From Alitta virens (Eukaryota > Annelida > Polychaeta > Phyllodocida > Nereididae): a stretch of 64,000 nucleotides of DNA. This document shows, one piece after another, positions 57,716 through 64,000 of the stretch. The translations under genes were made by a program, and so were the position numbers. Below the pieces are notes generated by a model that made no database searches, was not told the DNA's origin, and worked only from the letters and a program-made list of their open reading frames with translations. The stretch covers positions 28,714,896-28,778,895 of the forward strand of contig OW028580.1 in the NCBI GenBank assembly GCA_932294295.1, written 5' to 3'. Position 1 is the stretch's first letter, and each line of letters begins with the position of its first letter.

Positions 57716-60189
57716 TAAAAGAATCAGATCATCAATTTAAAGACATATTGCAGCTAGAAAAAAAATAAATAAGAAACCAAGAAAAAAATTAAAAAATCTA
57801 AAATAAAACTTAACAATACTTTTCAAAAGAGAACTTAATTGATTCCCTTATTATAATATGCATTTGATTTATGCTTGATGTGAATATTAAAAACCCCTCA
57901 TTGATATAACCTAATTGAATTGCATGGTGCATAAACAAAATGTTGACTTTCTTTCAATGCATCATTGACTGATGGAGCTGTTCAAATAAACTGTTTAGAC
58001 ACAAATATGACTTTGTAAATATTGAGTCTGACTTCTAGCATAGAGTTCTCTTTATTGACTGACGTTTACGTGGCCATGCATCCTAAAGATGTGTGAAAAA
58101 AACATCAATAAAAACATTTCCAGGAAAAACCTGTTTATATACCATCACATCTCCTACATCATTTGGAGCATGTGGAGAATATGAATGGTTTTTAAAGGCA
58201 GTCAGAGTTACTGTCAGTTTCAGCTACTACAGAAACGATCAATACCTCTTGGAAACAAATGCGAGAGAGTGACTCTACTTTTTTGGGAACTTTCACGTTC
58301 CTGCAGCAAAACAGCTCGGAATAAATTGCAATGAATTACAATGAAAGGGAAATCGATACCTGCAAATGTAGAGTTATCACAGGTTTTTTGGGGGTTTTTT
58401 TTTTGGGACCTTTGCAACGTTTAGTTAGCAGTATACAGTAGGACCGAAAAAAGCTCCTTCCCTGACCAAAGTAGCAAATTTTACTGGTTCTTTTCGGCAT
58501 ATATTTCCATTCAATTGTTAACGCACTTGATATATGTACATATATTGCATTAGGCAGGTCCTAGAAATGTTTGTGTACAGTACAACTGTATAATTTTATG
58601 ATCCATTATTGACACCGTTACTATCAAGTTGGCCAAAACTCACAAGATATGTAATCCCAAAATTTGGGAAGACCAACTTGAACTTTTGAATTAGACTCAT
58701 GATTCAGTTATATCAAATAAAGGCACAAACAGTTATTCGATAATATAGACAGGCAAAAATAGCAGTCAAGAATTAGAAATACTGCTTAAGAAAGAGCTGG
58801 AGTATTTAGGATCCTATTGTAGTTTCACAAGTAGTCTTGAAGCCCATAGACCCCACTTCACACAATGAGCAGCTGGATGGCAGGTGTTTTCTCAAGGTGA
58901 CATAAATATATTATTCATGGGCAGGACATTAGTGTTAACACCTTTGTACACGTTCAGTTGGTTTTGACAATGTTCTGCAATATAGTATTTTGTAAGAATA
59001 TCAACAACGCACCTGCATGGACCAATTTTCCCAGAGAGGAAACTTTCCACAAGCCAAGTGGTAACTTAAAGGCTGTTTATACCACATGGTAGTAGTGACT
59101 ACTATTCACTGTTGATCCAATTGCTATCATTCTTATTTAGTTAACTTTTCCAGATGAAGATATCTAAAGTCATTCTTACATTATTAAGATATAGCTTTTG
59201 TCATTGCAATGCAATTCAAAATTGGACATTGCTGAAGACTGGTCTCAAGTTATTTCTAAAATATCTAAGTAATTCCTAACCGGGGAGATATAAAAAGAAT
59301 GTTTCCTATAAAATATTATATATATTCATTGTATTATGATGACTAATTAGCAAATAGTACAGCATGTAATAGTAATTTTTTATGCTATATCTATGTCATA
59401 ACACTGAAGTTTGTAATGATCGTTTTTTCTTTACTGCTTCTTTGATATTCATATTTCCAATGTGCCTGGCTAGAGGTATAGCTATTGTTGTTCAGTTTTC
59501 TTTGAAGTTTCTCTGAAGCTGACATTTTGGGGATATAAACATATATATCATGCCTCACTCACAATGCACTGTCTGGCGCTAGTTTTTTGTATCATTTCTG
59601 CAAAAAAGGACAAAAATAAACAAAAAATATGTGGGATAATGCATGCTTCATATATACACCTTGAATATGGAGGAATTTCGCCTAGTTTTTGGCTATTATT
59701 GATTAGCAACAACTCGCTTCTATGCCTGTCTCAGGTCTCTTAAGTGCACATGGTAAATCTGCAAGTTGCAACAGCTCCCCATATCTCATATATACTGTTA
59801 CAATCTGTCTGCAGTTGCGATGGATATGTGTCATGTTTTCCATAGCTTCTATGCTCATGTCAATAGCTAGGGATGGGCCATGGACAATTACTCCTATCAG
59901 CATGCCTACGCAGCAGCAGCAGCAGCAGCAGCAGCTAATTCTTTGCCTTTTCAAAGGATGCTAATGACAAAGGATTCTGTACTCAGCATACAAGATTATC
60001 ATCAATAGGATAGCATTGTTGTTGCATATTACAGTTGCCTCTAACAATTAAGGCATTTCAATAGACTTAAGTTAAAGACTACCTTAATTTTAAGGCCACT
60101 TTGAAAGGTTCCAAAGCACATGCATTCTATTGCGTCGTATTGTTTATCTCAGCGTTGCTGGACTGATGTTTGGTTAATGTTGACATGAT
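57716..60189. other. No gene recognised
   Basis: AT-rich non-coding sequence. The (CAG)8 at 59911 is the only distinct feature. Confidence 0.35.
59911..59934 (+). repeat. (CAG)8 trinucleotide repeat
   Basis: Eight pure CAG units. The frames across it are 80-83 codons with poly-Gln or poly-Cys and look accidental. Confidence 0.9.
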
Positions 60190-60462
60190 CAGCTGTCAGC
60201 AGACGTAATGATTCCATGAATCCATGGTTCCATGATACAATGATACCATGATAAGGCTTGGGGTCTAATCCATGTTACACATTTACCCCATGGGTGGGGT
60301 CTTTCACTTGCCCTAGCACAGCAACCGAATACAAGGCCCACCAGTTTTACTTGTAATGTACATTCAGTAGTTGTAGCAAACAAAAGACTGTTCTTGGTGG
60401 TATCGAACCCAGGATCTTTAATGGAGCTGGGATGGATCTGAACCACTATGCCACTCAGCCGC
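60190..60462 (-). mobile_element. tRNA-derived SINE, near full length
   Basis: Reverse complement: head with A box TGGCATAGTGG and B box GGTTCGATACC, then body to CCCATGGGGTAAATGTG and CCAAGCCTTATCATGG. A (CCATGATA)-type expansion sits near its 3' end at 60205-60255. Confidence 0.75.
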
Positions 60463-61867
60463 ATTTCAAGGAAAGCAGGCAAATTATTTTCGTAATCATT
60501 TGTCTGTGATTTACCGTTAAGAGAGTTTTAGAGTTTATTTATTTTCACCAATCTCAGCAAATACAGTTTTACAACTTAGTGTTACATACTACATGAATAT
60601 CACAAAACTGACTGGTAATGGGGGTACACCCGAGTATAACAATACACAGTAACCCATAGGGCTAAAAGTAAAAGTAAACAATTTTTACTCAATCAAAAAT
60701 GCAGAACATATAAAACAATTTTTACTCAATCAAAAATGCAGAATATATAAAACAAGGCAACAAGAAAACGACAAAAATGAAAAATAAACAATGGACTTAA
60801 TTCTCATATTATCAACACCATTTTTTTACGGCAGTATTTCAGGAGTTTCCATATTAGTGATTCCACTGTTGTCTAGCTTAAGCTAATATACGGGAAATGC
60901 AATTCTAAAATTTATGCAATTGAATACAATTTTGTAAATGCAATAAAGTTATGATATCCATGTATGTACAAATACAATTGTTCATATTCTCATTCAGATT
61001 TACAACGAACTAGGAAGAGTCCTTCTTCGATACAACCGTGCGAAACTCTTGAACTAACTTATTGCGATGCACCTGTGCGAACCGGTTCAAGCATGAACCT
61101 ATCTCAATCCATTTGAGAGCAAGGCTTTAAATGCTGCTTAAGAGCAAGTGCAGTGCACTCTAAAATGCCCATCACTGCCTTAAACACAGCCCTTAACTTG
61201 CACCTAGATTGAGAGGGCTTTGATGGTTATAAGAAAATTAGGCGATTTTGTTGAATCAGAAAATTTTAAACTTTAATTGTCTAATCAGATAATGTAGAAA
61301 TGTGTACATTATAAATTTCATAGCATCAAATACTGGCGATTATATAATATATAATATTGTTTTCAATTTATTTCCTGGATTCACATTTGCTGTTGATATT
61401 CCCATGAAAAAAAAGCAATATATTTGACAGGTATTTGTTTGTTACAGCACAGAAATGTAATACATTTATATTTGAGACAAATATGAAAAAAAAAAATTCA
61501 TCTTTAACGTCCTCATACTTGGAAGATATATGATTATTTTGCATGATTTGGTCGTCAATATAAAACTTAACAATATATGTCTTATATTTTACATACATAT
61601 ATTTGGCAGTTGCAATTTGAGTTGAGTCAAGTTTAAGTGAAATGTCAACGATTTGACATATACAAGTAATGCATTTACCCAGAAACATTAAAATGTCACC
61701 AAATATATGGGGACTTGTATATAGCCCATTGCATGTAATGAGGGTGCAAATCAACAAAATTGGTGCATCAATATAGACTATATCAATCTAACTTCTCTAT
61801 TAAGACCATTTCTCTTTTGTAGACAAAAAAGTGAGTACCAAGGGTGATTTTCCAAGTTCCATTGTAT
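60463..61867. other. No gene recognised
   Basis: Direct 36-bp duplication at 60677-60750 (units share AATTTTTACTCAATCAAAAA). A TTAAGACCA-type fragment at 61790-61865. The minus 129-codon frame at 61368-61757 has no recognisable features. Confidence 0.35.
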
Positions 61868-62023
61868 CAATGCTACTCGGTCTGCAGCTTAGTCAGCTTA
61901 TGACCAGCTTCCAGAGGCAGAAATAAAGATGAGATGATGAGATGATAAGGCTTGGCGTCTACACACCATGTTACACATTTACCTCATGGGTGGGTTCTTG
62001 TGCTTGCCTCAGCATAGACAACA
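61868..62023 (-). mobile_element. tRNA-derived SINE, 3' half
   Basis: Reverse complement has CCCATGAGGTAAATGTG, CTGCCTCTGGAAGCTGG and GCTGACTAAGCTGCAG. Confidence 0.65.
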
Positions 62024-62759
62024 ACTAAACTCTTCATTAAGAGACGTCACTTATGAGACCAAAAATTGGGAACTGGGTTTGTTAAACGAAATTCTGCTGT
62101 ATTTTAAACAAATTGAAGTATCAGTTCACGCATTCCCCGTTTCAAACTTGCATACATTTGTTATCGAAAGTGTTGCAAACAATGCTGTGCACATATGAAT
62201 ACATCTCATTTTGCTTAAAATGCAAACACATATTTTAATGTTGAATGCCTATCTGTGCATCCATTTGTGTAATTTATCTTTAGCCAAGGTAACATTGTGA
62301 TAAAGCTGAGTAATTATCTCAGGGATCACCCAGGCTTAAATTTGAAATGTGGAAATCCCTAATTTCGAAGTTTTAAGACTCAATTCAGAGAGAGAAATGA
62401 AGGTCGTTATTTTTGGCTATTGCAGCATTGGGTGTAATATGAAACTGATAATTTTTACAAAATGTGAAGTTATCTTGGGAATTTCAACTTCGATTTATGC
62501 TTTCATATTGTGGCGTATGCAGCAGATGTTGTGGGGTATCTTTAATACCCATGCATTAATGAAATGATATTTCATTTCTAATCATTTTAATCATTTTGAT
62601 GTAGTGTAACATGTTGCAGCTGTTTTGGGTGCAGCTTAGGATGATGACATTTGAGAAAGAAGTTCAGACATGAATCTTGGAAGTAGAGATATATCTTGTC
62701 TGCATTATATGCCACATGATATGATATTCAGCGGGTGCCTGGAACTAGAAGGGCTCAAG

Positions 62760-62940
62760 TTCATTTGCATGACGTTGCGTACGTTTCTTAAGGCCATTTA
62801 CGTCATGACGTCACCACCCTGTCCCCCCACGTGGCGCGTGGACCATCCCTAACATCGCCGTAGAGGAGAGAGGGCCAATGCTGCACTCATTTCGCTGCTG
62901 TTGCCGCATTTAGTTTTAATGGTGCCCGCTGGATCTGTTG
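62760..62940. promoter_or_regulatory. CpG-richer CRE/E-box segment, promoter-like
   Basis: ATTTGCAT octamer at 62763, TGACGTCA at 62806-62813, CACGTG at 62828-62833, GGCGCGTGG and a CCAAT at 62875. GC content is clearly above the surroundings. No gene start can be assigned. Confidence 0.35.
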
Positions 62941-63169
62941 TCTTTTACCCTTAACTATTGTCTACCAGAACCCGGATTACAAGTGCACTCCAACTAGGGT
63001 ACATTACTTTAGCTGTTAGACACCAGTGTTCAATTTTACTGCGTTCAGCAAGCATATGGCTGCAGCTGCTACCACAACACCAAGGAGCTGCAGCGGCTCC
63101 ATAAACTTGCTGCGTGGAACAGCGTGACAGCAAGATACCAGGGCTGCTGCCTCTCATTTGAACATCGAT

Positions 63170-63535
63170 CGCCGTGACAGCGAGAGGACACGGTTTTTTT
63201 TGGTAGTCACAAGCTTTTGAGACACCGTCGTGACATTGTTGTGACGCTATAGTTGTGTTGACACTAGCAGTGGTAGCATTGTGGTGACACTAGCCGCGGT
63301 AGCTCTGTAGTCACGGTGTGGTGACGCCAGCTTCGGAGATGCCGTGGTGACAGTCTCGTGACAATATCTGCTGCAGTGACAGTGTGGTGACACTAGTGGT
63401 AGTCATAGTGTGGTGATGCTAGCTGTGGAGACACGGTGGTGACGATCGCAGTTGTGACACTAGCTTTGGTGACGCTAGCTAGCCTTTGGTGACAACAGGG
63501 TGAACGTATTGTGACACTCTGGTGGCAGGAAGTAC
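63170..63535 (+). repeat. Degenerate GTGACACTAGC minisatellite
   Basis: Many imperfect copies of TGGTGACACTAGC/GTGACGCTAGC spaced about 15-30 bp, G-rich on the plus strand. It is followed by non-coding sequence. It continues the GC-richer patch starting at 62760. Confidence 0.75.
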
Positions 63536-63539
63536 ATTC

Positions 63540-64000
63540 ATAACCTGCTGATGTAGTAACCAACCATTAATTTTCATCACTTCATTACCTTTATTGACAT
63601 GACAAAGGCATTAACATTATCACACACTTTCGTCAAACTTTTAATGGATTATATTATCTAACTACAGACATAAAACATTACAAGGCTTTAGTATATCTAA
63701 AATATTTACCTGGATTACTATCAGCATCTGTCGTATATACTGATGTATCATTACTACAGCGTTTGGGATAACAGAAAATAATGCATTTATAACAGAGAAC
63801 ATCTTTGTTATCCAACTTGCAAGTTTGTTTACAAAGCAGTGACAGTGGCAAGTTAGGCTGTGTCGTTTTCTTCAACAACAGACATTTTGGATAACTAGTA
63901 TGGATTTTTAGAGGTATTTGTACTACCATTCGACTTTGCATGATTTACATCAAAAACATTGTTATTACACTGCTTCTTGGAACTGGTTCAAGAAAACCAT
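63540..64000. other. Window end; possible exon on the minus strand
   Basis: A minus frame (63941 to about 63710) encodes a Cys-rich stretch (LLCKQTCKLDNKDVLCYKC) and meets a donor-like CCAG|GTAAAT at 63710. This could be one exon of a gene lying beyond the window, or chance. Confidence 0.2.

Noticed and set aside
59722..59964. Poly-glutamine protein
   Set aside because: The CAG run lies in a short frame without support on either side.

Overview
AT-rich DNA from an animal genome, most likely a marine or aquatic invertebrate. The pointers are tRNA-derived SINEs, many small terminal-inverted-repeat elements, LINE 3' ends, large mini- and microsatellites, and a transposon gene of a kind common in cnidarian, mollusc and other invertebrate genomes. 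I cannot name the species. No intact host protein-coding gene is visible. The window reads as intergenic or deep intronic sequence made mainly of transposable-element layers, with scattered stretches that look like regulatory DNA.

Region by region. 1.2-6.6 kb holds a DNA transposon with one long open frame (1855-4692) inside inverted repeats of about 250 bp (1583-1833 and 5669-5929). The protein joins a transposase-like region, an XPG/FEN1-like nuclease region and a nine-cysteine CXC domain, a combination reminiscent of the Academ (X-type) superfamily. 9.0-9.2 kb is a near-perfect hairpin element. 12.3-24.3 kb is a degraded inverted duplication: five pairs of homologous blocks in mirror order around about 18 kb, some with coding-like substitution patterns. 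19.6-19.9 kb and 24.6-25.0 kb are LINE 3' remnants. 29.0-30.8 kb is a 36-bp minisatellite and 38.3-39.8 kb a 30-bp minisatellite; both create long open frames that are not genes. 31.3/36.9 kb is another inverted pair. 41.0-41.9 kb is a TA-flanked non-autonomous transposon. 42.5 and 56.3 kb carry two copies of a 151-bp foldback element. 45.7-46.2 kb is a SINE inserted inside another SINE with a readable target duplication. 49.3-49.6 kb is a long polypyrimidine tract and 51.2-51.6 kb a 109-bp tandem repeat carrying CRE palindromes.

The regulatory layer is suggestive only: perfect RFX X-boxes at 735, 5761, 31009 and 44766, a perfect CTCF-like core at 50923, CCAAT/E2F-type clusters near 47.6 kb and 56.9 kb, a CpG-richer CRE/E-box segment near 62.8 kb, and homeodomain/POU-motif-rich stretches near 35.2, 36.2, 52.2, 54.5 and 56.0 kb that may be conserved non-coding elements. 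Only the transposon gene has a protein whose parts can be argued from residues. The rest of the window shows mobile-element turnover rather than cooperating genes.
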